This document shows, in pieces, positions 43,705 through 53,500 of a DNA stretch of 64,000 nt. The position numbers and the translations under genes are program-made. Origin of the DNA: Nostoc sp. NMS9 (GTDB lineage: Bacteria; Cyanobacteriota; Cyanobacteriia; Cyanobacteriales; Nostocaceae); contig NZ_JABXKL010000014.1 of NCBI RefSeq assembly GCF_017114995.1, forward strand, positions 32,968-96,967, in the 5' to 3' direction. The notes under the pieces are model-generated. The model saw only the letters and a list, made by a program, of their open reading frames with translations. It was not told where the DNA came from and did no database searches. How positions within the stretch are numbered: position 1 is the stretch's first letter; each line of letters starts with the position of its first letter.

Positions 43705-44529
43705 ATGTCTTCCTACTCTCAAAGTGAGTATCCTAATAATGAAACTTATCTTTCTTCATCTGTACTAGTAGGAAAAGAGCTTGAAAAACAAGGATGGTTG
43801 TTATTTGAAAATATTGTTGATAATCAATTAGTTGAAAAGTTGAAGTTAGACCTCGATAAAGCAAATACAATAGCGCGTCATATTCAAATCAAGAATGATG
43901 TATCACAAAATACTGATGGGACGATTAATCACCTATTGGGATTGGGTGACAGCTTTATGGAATTTCTAGAAAGAATGTATTTGAAAGAAGCAATAACAAG
44001 TTACTTTTGTGGCAACTATATTTTGAATATCTTTGGTGGTGTAAATAATCTTAAGAATCATCCTTCTTATCTTTTAAATATTCATCGAGATGTTCGCAGT
44101 TTCACAGGCAACCTAAAACTGATGCTTCAAATGATTGTCATGCTAGATGATTTCACGCTAGAAAATGGTGCAACTTACTTCATGAATGGAGGACATTATC
44201 TAGCAGATCGCCCATCTGAAAAATTATTCTACGAAAATTCCACTCGCGCTGTTGGAAAAAGTGGTAGCATCATTCTTTTTGATGCTAACCTTTGGCACGC
44301 GGCAGGAAGCAATCAGACGGATGAGCCTAGACGCGCTCTTACACTCTGTTTCACTAAGCCTTTTGTCAAGCAACAGTTGGATTTACCTCGATACTTTGGA
44401 TATGACTATGCAACCAGTTTATCGGAAGAAATGAAGCAAATCCTTGGATACAATGCTCTAGTTCCAACAAATTTGGAAGAATGGTATCAACCTCCAGAAA
44501 AGAGATTTTACAAACCAGGACAAGGTTAA
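43705..44529 (+). CDS. Phytanoyl-CoA dioxygenase (PhyH) family protein
   Basis: The 274-residue protein has the facial triad of Fe(II)/2-oxoglutarate dioxygenases: His/Asp in NIHRDVRSF, and the distal His in DANLWHAAGSN, followed by RRALTL containing the 2-oxoglutarate-binding Arg. PhyH-family enzymes hydroxylate small molecules, including sugar-linked or lipid substrates in biosynthetic clusters. Here it opens a set of sugar-nucleotide and methyltransferase genes, so a role in modifying a surface glycan is plausible but unproven. It starts with ATG 43705, with no GCGATCGC nearby. Confidence 0.85.
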   Translation: MSSYSQSEYPNNETYLSSSVLVGKELEKQGWLLFENIVDNQLVEKLKLDLDKANTIARHIQIKNDVSQNTDGTINHLLGLGDSFMEFLERMYLKEAITSYFCGNYILNIFGGVNNLKNHPSYLLNIHRDVRSFTGNLKLMLQMIVMLDDFTLENGATYFMNGGHYLADRPSEKLFYENSTRAVGKSGSIILFDANLWHAAGSNQTDEPRRALTLCFTKPFVKQQLDLPRYFGYDYATSLSEEMKQILGYNALVPTNLEEWYQPPEKRFYKPGQG

Positions 44530-44569
44530 TTTATTAATGCATCATAACCCATAGAAAGAGAGACTTACT

Positions 44570-45319
44570 ATGAGAGATTACAATAAAGAATATTCAACCT
44601 TTAATACTAATGACCCTGACAAAAAATATGAGTATAGCTTTGACAAACTTCTAAGACGCTATATGCTGCGTTCTTTTCTACCATTTTTGTCATCGGGTAA
44701 GGCATTAGAGTTAGGTTGCTTTCAAGGAGAATTTACTGAGATGCTGATCGAGCACTTCACAGATATCACCGTTGTTGAGGCTGCTGACACTTTAGTAGAA
44801 TATGTAAGAAATCGTGTGGGATATAAAATTAAATTCATTAACTCAGTCTTTGAAACACTAGAATTGCAAGACAAGTACGATGCTATTTTTCTAATTCATA
44901 CCCTTGAACATTTAGATGATCCTGTATTCATTCTACGTAAAATTAATTCCTGGTTATCAGATCAGGGACTGCTTTTCTTAGCTGTCCCCAATGCAAATGC
45001 TCCATCTCGGCAAATTGCCGTTAAGATGGGTCTTATTTCTCACAATACGGCAGTTACTGAGGCAGAGTTTGCTCATGGACATAGAAAAACTTACGCTTTT
45101 GATAGCTTAGAAAAAGATACTATTGATGCTGGTCTCAATATTGTTCATCGAGGCGGTATATTTTTCAAAGCATTAGCCAATTTTCAATTTGATAAATTAT
45201 TAAGTACTGACATAATTTCAGACTCATATCTAGAAGCTTGCTATAAATTAGGAATGCAATACCCGGATCTCTGTGCTAGCATTTTTCTAGTTTGCAAAAA
45301 AGGTCTGATCCAAAAATAA
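44570..45319 (+). CDS. Class I SAM-dependent methyltransferase
   Basis: The 249-residue protein has the SAM-binding motif I (KALELGCFQGEFTEML, about 44-59), the post-I acidic end (VVEAADTLVE), and motif IV/V region (YDAIFLIHTLEHLDDP). This matches the UbiE/Methyltransf_23 type. The substrate is unknown, perhaps a sugar or lipid in the neighbouring pathway. It follows the PhyH gene by 40 bp with a GAAAGAGAG ribosome site, so the two may be co-transcribed. Confidence 0.88.
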   Translation: MRDYNKEYSTFNTNDPDKKYEYSFDKLLRRYMLRSFLPFLSSGKALELGCFQGEFTEMLIEHFTDITVVEAADTLVEYVRNRVGYKIKFINSVFETLELQDKYDAIFLIHTLEHLDDPVFILRKINSWLSDQGLLFLAVPNANAPSRQIAVKMGLISHNTAVTEAEFAHGHRKTYAFDSLEKDTIDAGLNIVHRGGIFFKALANFQFDKLLSTDIISDSYLEACYKLGMQYPDLCASIFLVCKKGLIQK

Positions 45320-45541
45320 GATATTGCTGAATTAAGGTATATTTTAGACCGATAGAGAAACAAGATTATACTTCAGATAGTGCAGTAATAATCTTCGTCA
45401 GTGTTATTTTCTGCGCTGCATAGTAGCAGTACTATTTAGTGTAATCATCTACGAAATTTCAAACTTTCAGCGACTAGTTTAAATATTTTTATCAACAACG
45501 TATATTTTTTATCGTTCACTGGTTTAAACAAAGGGCTATTT

Positions 45542-46243
45542 ATGAAGATGACTATAATGCAGCCATACTTATTTCCCTATATTGGGTATTTTCAGCTTAT
45601 AAATATGGCAGACAAATTTGTAATACATGATGATGTACAGTACATAAAAGGAGGTTGGATAAATAGAAACCGAATTCTATTAAATAGAGAAGCTTACCTC
45701 TTTACATTAAGCATAAAAAATGATTCTGCTTTTTTAAACATCAATCAGAGATTTTTTACAGAAAATTTTGATCGAGAAAGAAAAAAATTATTAAACATAG
45801 TAGAGTTATCTTATAGAAAAGCGCCTTATTACTCAAACATTAAAAAGTTATTAAATTGTATTTTATACGTAGATACAATTAATATTTCACAGATGATAAC
45901 ACATAGCCTAAAGCTCATATGTAATTATTTAGATATAGGTACACAATTTTATTTTTCTTCAGAACTGAATAAAGACAATACTTTAAAAGGAGAACAACGC
46001 GTTATAAGTATAAACACTTGTCTAGGGTCTGACCATTACATAAATTCAATTGGAGGAGAAAAATTATATTCAAGAGAGGTTTTTCAAAAAAATAATATAA
46101 AGTTGTCCTTCCTTCAACCAAGATTTGTCGAATATAATCAATTTGATAATCAGTTTATTCCTTGGCTTTCAATCATTGATGTTTTAATGTTTAATGATAA
46201 AGAAAAAATTCAAAAAATGTTAAATGAATATGATTTAATCTAA
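45542..46243 (+). CDS. WbqC family protein
   Basis: The 233-residue protein matches the WbqC family throughout: MTIMQPYLFPYIGYFQLIN, then DDVQYIKGGWINRNRIL, and IPWLSIIDVLMFND. WbqC-like proteins are found in O-antigen and nucleotide-sugar clusters and are presumed to act on sugars or aminosugars, though the reaction is not established. The gene is very AT-rich. A 220-bp AT-rich leader separates it from the methyltransferase gene, and the DegT-like gene follows 130 bp downstream. Confidence 0.9.
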   Translation: MKMTIMQPYLFPYIGYFQLINMADKFVIHDDVQYIKGGWINRNRILLNREAYLFTLSIKNDSAFLNINQRFFTENFDRERKKLLNIVELSYRKAPYYSNIKKLLNCILYVDTINISQMITHSLKLICNYLDIGTQFYFSSELNKDNTLKGEQRVISINTCLGSDHYINSIGGEKLYSREVFQKNNIKLSFLQPRFVEYNQFDNQFIPWLSIIDVLMFNDKEKIQKMLNEYDLI

Positions 46244-46373
46244 ATAAAATGACAATTTATTGATTAGACATAAAAAAGAGAAGTAATTATAATAGATATT
46301 TTATTTAAAAGCAATAATCAGATTCATAACTATTTAGATAAACATAAATTTATGTGAGGTTTTAAAAATTGAT

Positions 46374-47345
46374 ATGAAAACTAGAGTAAAAGCAATTGGA
46401 GGTTTTTTTGAGTTAGAAATTCAAAATAAAGATTACAGCTATCATTCTAATGCAATTGCTCTTAGTAATGGAAGAGCTTGCCTAAATCTCATACTTGAAC
46501 ACATTAATGCCCAGAAAATATGGATACCTTTTTACACCTGCGATGCATTGTTGGAGCCAATTAAAAACAACCAAATTCCTTATAGCTTTTACTCAATCAA
46601 TATAAGTTTAGAACCTACTGAAGATTTTGAATTAAAAGAAAACGAGTATTTTCTTTATATCAATTATTTTGGAATAAAGAGCAAATTTATTGAATCCTTA
46701 ATCAATCAGTATAGCGATCAAATTATTATTGATAATACTCAAGCATTCTTTGATCGGGAAAATAGTAAAACTTGGTCTTTTAATTCTGCTAGAAAGTTTT
46801 TTGGCGTACCGGATGGAGCATATCTTTATACTCCTTATGATATTGCTGTTGACTATCAAAGGAATACTGATTTGAGTTGTAGTTATTTATTTAATCGTTT
46901 ATTAGGAAAGCAGAAACAAGCATATCAAGAATTTATAGAATACGAGAAAGGATTGAATGATGAAATTAAAAAGATATCAATAGTTTCTGAATATTTACTA
47001 GCTAATATTGATTACCTAAATATTGCTCAAAAGCGTCGGTATCATTTCAATTATTATCATTCCATCTTTGAAGAAATTAATCAATTTAATTTGCCTTTAG
47101 CAACTAATGATATTCCTTACTATTATCCTCTTCTTGTCAAAAATATAATAGATAGAAATCTATTATATGAGCAAAATATTTTTATTCCAATATTATGGAA
47201 AGATACAATACAGAGAGGATTAGAAGGATTTTATTTTGAACAATATTTAACACAAAAATTAATTGCACTTCCAATAGATCATAGATATGAAATTGAAGAT
47301 ATAGATTATGTGATTGAATCAGTAAAAGAACTATTAGGTATCTAA
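46374..47345 (+). CDS. DegT/DnrJ-like PLP enzyme (short variant)
   Basis: The 323-residue protein has a recognisable aminotransferase fold with a Schiff-base lysine in SARKFFGVPDGAYL and an Asp in IIDNTQAFFD for the PLP ring. It is shorter than the usual 370-400 and aligns only loosely to DegT/DnrJ/EryC1 sugar aminotransferases. It could aminate a keto-sugar or have another PLP reaction. The start ATG at 46374 follows a weak ribosome site (GAGGTTTTAAAAATTGAT). The GNAT gene begins 2 bp after its stop, which points to co-translation. Confidence 0.75.
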   Translation: MKTRVKAIGGFFELEIQNKDYSYHSNAIALSNGRACLNLILEHINAQKIWIPFYTCDALLEPIKNNQIPYSFYSINISLEPTEDFELKENEYFLYINYFGIKSKFIESLINQYSDQIIIDNTQAFFDRENSKTWSFNSARKFFGVPDGAYLYTPYDIAVDYQRNTDLSCSYLFNRLLGKQKQAYQEFIEYEKGLNDEIKKISIVSEYLLANIDYLNIAQKRRYHFNYYHSIFEEINQFNLPLATNDIPYYYPLLVKNIIDRNLLYEQNIFIPILWKDTIQRGLEGFYFEQYLTQKLIALPIDHRYEIEDIDYVIESVKELLGI

Positions 47346-47347
47346 AA

Positions 47348-47884
47348 ATGTTCAGATTAAGAGAGATTTCAAGACAGGATATAACAACAATTAATACATG
47401 GAGAAATGATTATGAGATTATCAATTTTCTTGGTTGTAATTTCCTTTATATTTCTGAAGAAATAGATAATAAATGGTATGAAAACTATCTTAACAATAGA
47501 GATAAAAACGTTAGACTCTCTATTATTGAATCAGATAATAACCATCTTATCGGCAATGTTTACTTAACAAATATTCAATCTATTAATTGTTCTGCTGAAT
47601 TTTCAATTGTTATCAGCAATAAAAATTACTGGTCTAGAGGTATTGGAGAAGCGGTGTGCCGAGAAATTATTAAGCACGCTTTTATTAATTTGAATCTTAA
47701 TCGTATTTATCTTTATGTTCTTGAGGAAAATACTAGAGCTATTAGAATGTATGAAAAAGTTGGTTTTTTACTAGAAGGGAAGTTGGAAGAGGCAGTTTAT
47801 AAAAATGGCAGCTATCATAACACTTTGCTGATGGCGATTCTTAGAAAGAATTACAATAAAGATATTCAAAAAAATAAAATTTAA
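47348..47884 (+). CDS. GNAT N-acetyltransferase (RimJ/PseH-like)
   Basis: The 178-residue protein is a RimJ/RimL-type GNAT: the acetyl-CoA-binding loop is YWSRGIGEAVCREII (about 100-114), followed by LNRIYLYVLEENTRAIRMYE and the C-terminal VGFLLEGKLEEAVYKNG. It starts 2 bp after the DegT-like stop, so an aminotransferase followed by an acetyltransferase may install an acetamido group on a sugar, as in pseudaminic-acid or N-acetylated deoxysugar pathways. Protein-N-terminal acetylation remains the alternative. Confidence 0.85.
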   Translation: MFRLREISRQDITTINTWRNDYEIINFLGCNFLYISEEIDNKWYENYLNNRDKNVRLSIIESDNNHLIGNVYLTNIQSINCSAEFSIVISNKNYWSRGIGEAVCREIIKHAFINLNLNRIYLYVLEENTRAIRMYEKVGFLLEGKLEEAVYKNGSYHNTLLMAILRKNYNKDIQKNKI

Positions 47885-48155
47885 TATAAAATATTATTTT
47901 TAATAATCCTAAATACTACAATAGGTAGCTTTGGCGAATTTGACACGATAATAAATAGTATGAATGCGTTATATAAGAAATAAACCAATTTTAAAATGAT
48001 AGTTTTTGGGAAGTTGTGGGTAGTCTAATAACTAGGAGAACTGCTAAAACTTTGACCGTAGCAATCTCTTATACATAGCAATTTTAGGTAGTGAATTATT
48101 TCCTTCTTATAACTGAGTCAAGTTGAAACATTTGAAATCTGGTAACAGCAAGATT

Positions 48156-49211
48156 ATGTCCCAATTTATCAATGATATTATCCATGCTTTTTATGTAAAT
48201 ATTCATACTTTTCAGGAAAATAACTGGGATTATGATAGGTTTCAAACATTATCAAAGGATCATACCAATAGCCAGATTTTTATAGACTCATATAGTTATT
48301 ATCTTAAGTTTCTTTTCCAAAATCAGGAAAATTTTCAGCGAGTTCACGAAATTCTAGCTGATTCTGAGTCTAAGAATTGGTTAACAAACTTATTACTTTT
48401 CCGTCTGGTAGGACATCTACACTTTAAATTACCTACCAATAATGAACAACACTGGCGAGACAGACACAAAGCTAGGGAAATGATAGTTTCCGAATCTGAT
48501 ACAGATTACTCTGGTATTTTTGGTGAATTGCAAAAGTATGCAGTTAGCTTTGAAGATCAACGTATTACTATTGATTGCTGGTGGGGCAATGTGGCTTGGA
48601 CATTTTTCTTCAAGCAGTATTACTTTAGTAGAAATAATGTTCAAATATGTCCTGAGCCAGGAGATTATGTTATTGATGCTGGTGCGTGCTTTGGTGATAC
48701 AGCAATAGCTTTTGCATCAACTGTTGGTTCAGAAGGTAAAGTTTTTTCGTTTGAAATAGAGCCAAATAATTTAGATGTATTTTGCTACAATTTGATGCAG
48801 AATGAGGATTTAGCAGAGAGAGTAGTTATTAGTGATTATGCTCTAACTGATAGTTCAGAAACTCAGCTTTATTTACATGGCGAAGGACCTGGTGCAAATA
48901 TTAGTAACACTCCATCGGAAATACCTATAGCTACTACCACAATTGATCAATTTGTATATGAAAAAAGTATAGATAGAGTGGATTTTATTAAAATGGATAT
49001 TGAAGGTGCTGAGTTAAGTGCCTTACATGGGGCTGTAGAAACTATCCGTAAGTTCCGTCCAAAACTTGCTATTTCTGTATATCATCAACCAAATGATATT
49101 TTTGATATTCCTATTTTTATCCATAATTTAGATATTGGCTACCAGTTGTATATAGAACATTACACAATACATTCTGAGGAAACAGTGCTTTACGCCAAAG
49201 TTATGGAATAA
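48156..49211 (+). CDS. FkbM family methyltransferase
   Basis: The ATG at 48156 gives 351 residues; a TTG start at 48123 is possible. The C-terminal two-thirds match FkbM: YVIDAGACFGDTAIAFA (SAM motif I, about 165-181), FSFEIEPNNLDVFCYN, and FIKMDIEGAELSALHG. FkbM enzymes methylate hydroxyls of sugars and polyketides in surface-glycan clusters. The N-terminal about 150 residues are helical with no clear family. A 270-bp AT-rich gap precedes it and the aminotransferase follows about 120 bp downstream. Confidence 0.85.
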   Translation: MSQFINDIIHAFYVNIHTFQENNWDYDRFQTLSKDHTNSQIFIDSYSYYLKFLFQNQENFQRVHEILADSESKNWLTNLLLFRLVGHLHFKLPTNNEQHWRDRHKAREMIVSESDTDYSGIFGELQKYAVSFEDQRITIDCWWGNVAWTFFFKQYYFSRNNVQICPEPGDYVIDAGACFGDTAIAFASTVGSEGKVFSFEIEPNNLDVFCYNLMQNEDLAERVVISDYALTDSSETQLYLHGEGPGANISNTPSEIPIATTTIDQFVYEKSIDRVDFIKMDIEGAELSALHGAVETIRKFRPKLAISVYHQPNDIFDIPIFIHNLDIGYQLYIEHYTIHSEETVLYAKVME

Positions 49212-49333
49212 ACCAGAAAAATTATTTTTGTTTTTCAATATATCAAAGACCCTCATTTTTCAAACTTCCTATAATGATTTGTTTAAAATATTTTCTAAAT
49301 TTTTCCCAAATACAAAATTAAAAAGCGCTTCAA

Positions 49334-50539
49334 ATGAAACAACAATTGAATAATTTAGCTATATTTACTGGCATACCAACCTTCACAGAAAAATTACACG
49401 TTGGTCGTCCTAATATTGGAAACCGCGAACGCTTACTTAATCGCATCAATGACATCTTAGATAAAAGATGGCTAACAAACAATGGCCCTTATGTACAAGA
49501 ATTTGAGCAACGCATTGCTGAATTTGTCGGAGTAAAGCATTGCATTGCTAGCTGTAACGCTACAGTAGCATTAGAAATAGCCATCCGCGCTGCGGGTTTA
49601 AAAGGCGAAGTTATTGTCCCTTCTTTTACCTTTATTGCAACTGCACACGCTCTACAATGGCAAGAAATTACCCCTGTATTTTGTGATATTGACCCTAAAA
49701 CCCACAACATAGATCCAAAGCAAATAGAGCAATTAATAACTCCACGTACTACAGGCATTATTGGCGTTCATTTGTGGGGTCGTCCCTGTAGCGTGGAGGC
49801 TTTAAGTGAAATTGCCCGTACCCACAACTTAAAATTAATGTTTGATGCGGCTCATGCTTTCGGCTGTTCACATCAAGGACGTATGATTGGCAGCTTTGGA
49901 GATGCCGAAGTTTTTAGTTTCCATGCTACTAAATTTTTGAACACATTTGAGGGCGGAGCAATTGTGACTAATAATGATGAATTAGCTGCAAAAATTCGCC
50001 TGATGACTAACTTTGGTTTTACTGGTATGGATAACGTTATCTATATTGGTACAAACGGGAAAATGCATGAAACATCAGCGGCCATGGGTTTGACAGGACT
50101 TGAAAGTTTAGAAGAATTTGTTGCTATCAATTATCGTAATTACCAACAATATAAACAAGAATTGCAGAGTCTTCCTGGGCTAAGACTTATTACTTATGAC
50201 AAAACACAAAATTGTAATTATCAGTATATTATTTTAGAAATTGATGAAAATAAATCTGGTATAAGTCGAGATTATTTAGTTGAAATATTACAGGCTGAAA
50301 ATGTTATCGCTCGAAAGTACTTCTATCCAGGTTGTCATAATATGGAACCTTATCGTTCTTATTTTCCTTACAATAGGCTATTGCTACCTGAAACTGAAAA
50401 ACTTGTCAATCGAGTACTCTGCCTACCAACAGGCACGGCATTAATACCAGAAGATATCAGCAAAATTTGTCAAATTATTAAGTTAGTCGTCACAAATAGT
50501 TGCGAACTTTCTAAAGTCCGATATTATTCACACATCTAA
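49334..50539 (+). CDS. DegT/DnrJ/EryC1/StrS aminotransferase
   Basis: The 401-residue protein is a full-length sugar aminotransferase. It has NGPYVQEFEQRIAEFVGVKH at the N-terminus, the pocket SFTFIATAHAL, DAAHAFGCSH (Asp contacting PLP), and the Schiff-base lysine in FSFHATKFLNTFEGGAI. These enzymes add an amino group to UDP- or dTDP-keto-sugars. Together with the GNAT and methyltransferase genes it suggests an amino-deoxysugar pathway, but the dehydratase and epimerase steps are not visible in the window. It lies 24 bp before the glycosyltransferase fusion gene and likely forms an operon with it. Confidence 0.92.
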   Translation: MKQQLNNLAIFTGIPTFTEKLHVGRPNIGNRERLLNRINDILDKRWLTNNGPYVQEFEQRIAEFVGVKHCIASCNATVALEIAIRAAGLKGEVIVPSFTFIATAHALQWQEITPVFCDIDPKTHNIDPKQIEQLITPRTTGIIGVHLWGRPCSVEALSEIARTHNLKLMFDAAHAFGCSHQGRMIGSFGDAEVFSFHATKFLNTFEGGAIVTNNDELAAKIRLMTNFGFTGMDNVIYIGTNGKMHETSAAMGLTGLESLEEFVAINYRNYQQYKQELQSLPGLRLITYDKTQNCNYQYIILEIDENKSGISRDYLVEILQAENVIARKYFYPGCHNMEPYRSYFPYNRLLLPETEKLVNRVLCLPTGTALIPEDISKICQIIKLVVTNSCELSKVRYYSHI

Positions 50540-50563
50540 AATTTATATCTTAGAGGTAAAAGC

Positions 50564-53500
50564 ATGAAAGTTAGCGTTTTAATGGTTACTTATAACCATG
50601 AAAATTTTATTGCTCAAGCAATAGAAAGTGTATTGATGCAAAAAGTTGATTTTGAATATGAACTTGTGATAGGTGAAGATTATTCTACAGATAATACACG
50701 TCAAATTGTAATTGAATACCAAAGAAAATACTCGGACAAAATTCGCTTATTACTGCCTGAGGTAAACTTGGGGGCGCACAAAAATTTTTTAAATACATTC
50801 AAAGCCTGTCAAGGTCAGTATCTAGCAATATTAGAAGGTGATGACTACTGGACTTCAAACGAAAAACTACAAAAACAAGTAGATTTTTTAGATAAAAACC
50901 TAGACTTTGCTATATGTTTTCACAATGTATTAGTATTTTGGCAAGATAACAGTCACTCACCTGGGATTTTCCTACACAATCAGTCAAAAACGTCTACTAT
51001 AGAAAACTTGCTAATAAACAATTTTATTTCTACTCCTTCAGTAATGTATCGTGCTGGTTTAGTACAAGAGTTTCCCGATTGGTTTTATGAACAAAGTATG
51101 GGAGATTGGACTTTCCATATTTTAAATGCACAGTACGGTAAAATCGGATATATTGATGAAGTTATGGCAGCATATAGGGTTCATGCAAAAGGAGTATGGT
51201 CTAGTAAAAGCCGAGAATCACAAATAAAAGAAACTATTAGAATGCTTGAGACTATAAAATATAATCTTAGTTCTCAATATCAAGCAATTATAAATACATC
51301 AATAAATTTTTACTCTCAACAATTAGCTAGTGTCTTAAAGGATGAAGAATTAAATAAATCACAGCAACAAACTGCTTACAAGAAAAGTAACTTATTACAA
51401 GTAGAGCCATTAGTTAGTATTTGTATTCCTACTTACAATGGGAAGGACTTTATAGCAGAAGCAATCAATAGTGTTTTATCTCAAACATATAAAAATATAG
51501 AAATTATTGTTTCCGATGATAATTCTGATGACCAGACCATAGAAATAGTTAATAATTTTAGACACACATCTGAACTTTTGTTTTTTGTTCTTAAACATAG
51601 CCAATTTGGACTAGCTAAGAATTGGAATTTTTGTATTTCTCAGGCTAAAGGTAAATATATAAAGTTTTTATTTCAAGACGATTTACTAGAGCCAACCGCT
51701 ATTGAAGAAATGGTCAATTTAGCTGAACAAGATGAAGAGATAGGTTTGGTTTTTTCTCCGAGAACACTCTTCACTGATACTGGTCATACTGTTTATGATT
51801 CAAACTTTTTAATGCATCATGAAGCTAAGGATGTACACAAAGCTTGGTCGACATTAAAGCTGATTCAATCAGGACAGGAACTTTTGCTAGATCCCAATAT
51901 ACTTGACAATCCAATTAATAAAATTGGAGAGCCAAGTACAGTTCTCATTAGAAAAGATGTTTTTAAAAAAGTAGGATTATTTAATTCTGAGTTTTGTCAA
52001 CTTGTAGATTTGGAAATGTGGCTCAGAATCATGAGTCAATACAAAGTTGGTTTTGTTGATCAAGTTTTATCTCACTTTAGGATACATCCACAACAACAAA
52101 CTCGTCGAAATGTTGCTTTAAAGGATGCTATTTTATTAGATTACCAAAAACTATTTCAGACAATTTATAGTGATACAAGATATCCTCAAGCAACCAGACA
52201 ACAAGCTCTTTATAGATACGCAGCTTTAAGTGAACAAAATGCAGAATTGCATCAGTTGCGAAAACAAATAACAGAAGAATGGCTAAATATCTCAGATGAG
52301 CAGATAAAAGATATGTATGTGGGTCTGCTAGGTAAAACACATAAGATGTTACTGAATAGTAGTATCAAATATGAAAGTCTGACTGATGAAGAACAGATTT
52401 TTGCTAGTGATATCGTTAAGAGTATATCTCAAGGTTTTGAGCAGCCAAAAGCAATTCAGAATTTACTAGCAGCTATGCTGTATTGCCGTGCTGACCAGTT
52501 ACCATTACAACATGACCTCTCTCGCATACCCCGTTGGTTACTTAAAGACTATTTACAATTCCTATTTTCTGCCCCAGTCCACTTTCAAGAATTGGGTGAT
52601 GCAAATAATTACTATTACTATATGCAGGGGTGGATTGATTACTTACACACATCGATAGTCAAAAATTCTGATTCTCAGTTGTGGCATGAAGTAATTAATA
52701 ATTTTGCGCCCATTGCTAATTTTATTCCCTTATATTTTAATGAGCATAATCTTAAAGATATCTATGTTAAGCGTGGAGAGATTATAGAGTATTTACTGAA
52801 GCTTAAGGGTTATGAGGTAGATTACGAGTTTGCTGATAGACCTATAACCAGAAAAAAAATTCGCTTGGGTGTCCTAGCAGCATATTTTTTACCTGGTTCT
52901 GAAACATTTGCTTACCTTCCTATTTATGAGTATATCAGTAGAGATTTTGAAGTAATTCTGTACTCTCTTAATCAAACTGGTCATCAATTAGAGCAATATT
53001 GCCAAAGCTGTGCAAACTCCTTTAAACTTCTACCGCAAAATTTAGCAGAACAAGTAAATATTATTCGTGCTGATGATATCGATATATTATTCATTGCTAC
53101 CAATGTAACGGCTGTAACCAATCAAATCTGTTTCTTATCAATGCATCGGTTAGCCAGAATACAAATCACAAGTGGCGGATCTGTGGTAACAACAGGAATG
53201 CGGCATATAGATTATTACATTTCTGGTATGCTAACTGATCCATCGCCAACGGCAGAACAGCAATATCAAGAAAAGTTGGTGAAACTTGAAGGGTCTGCTC
53301 ATTGCTTTAGTTATGGTAATGAAGAAGAAAATATAACTGTCAAAGTTGATCGAGAAAGTTTGGGTATATCTGAAGAAACAGTTATTTTTATCTCTGGTGC
53401 TAACTTCTTTAAAATCATCCCCGAACTAATTGATATTTGGGCAAAAATAATTTCTGGAGTTCCTAACTCTGTTTTAGTGCTTCTGCCATTTGGTCCAAAT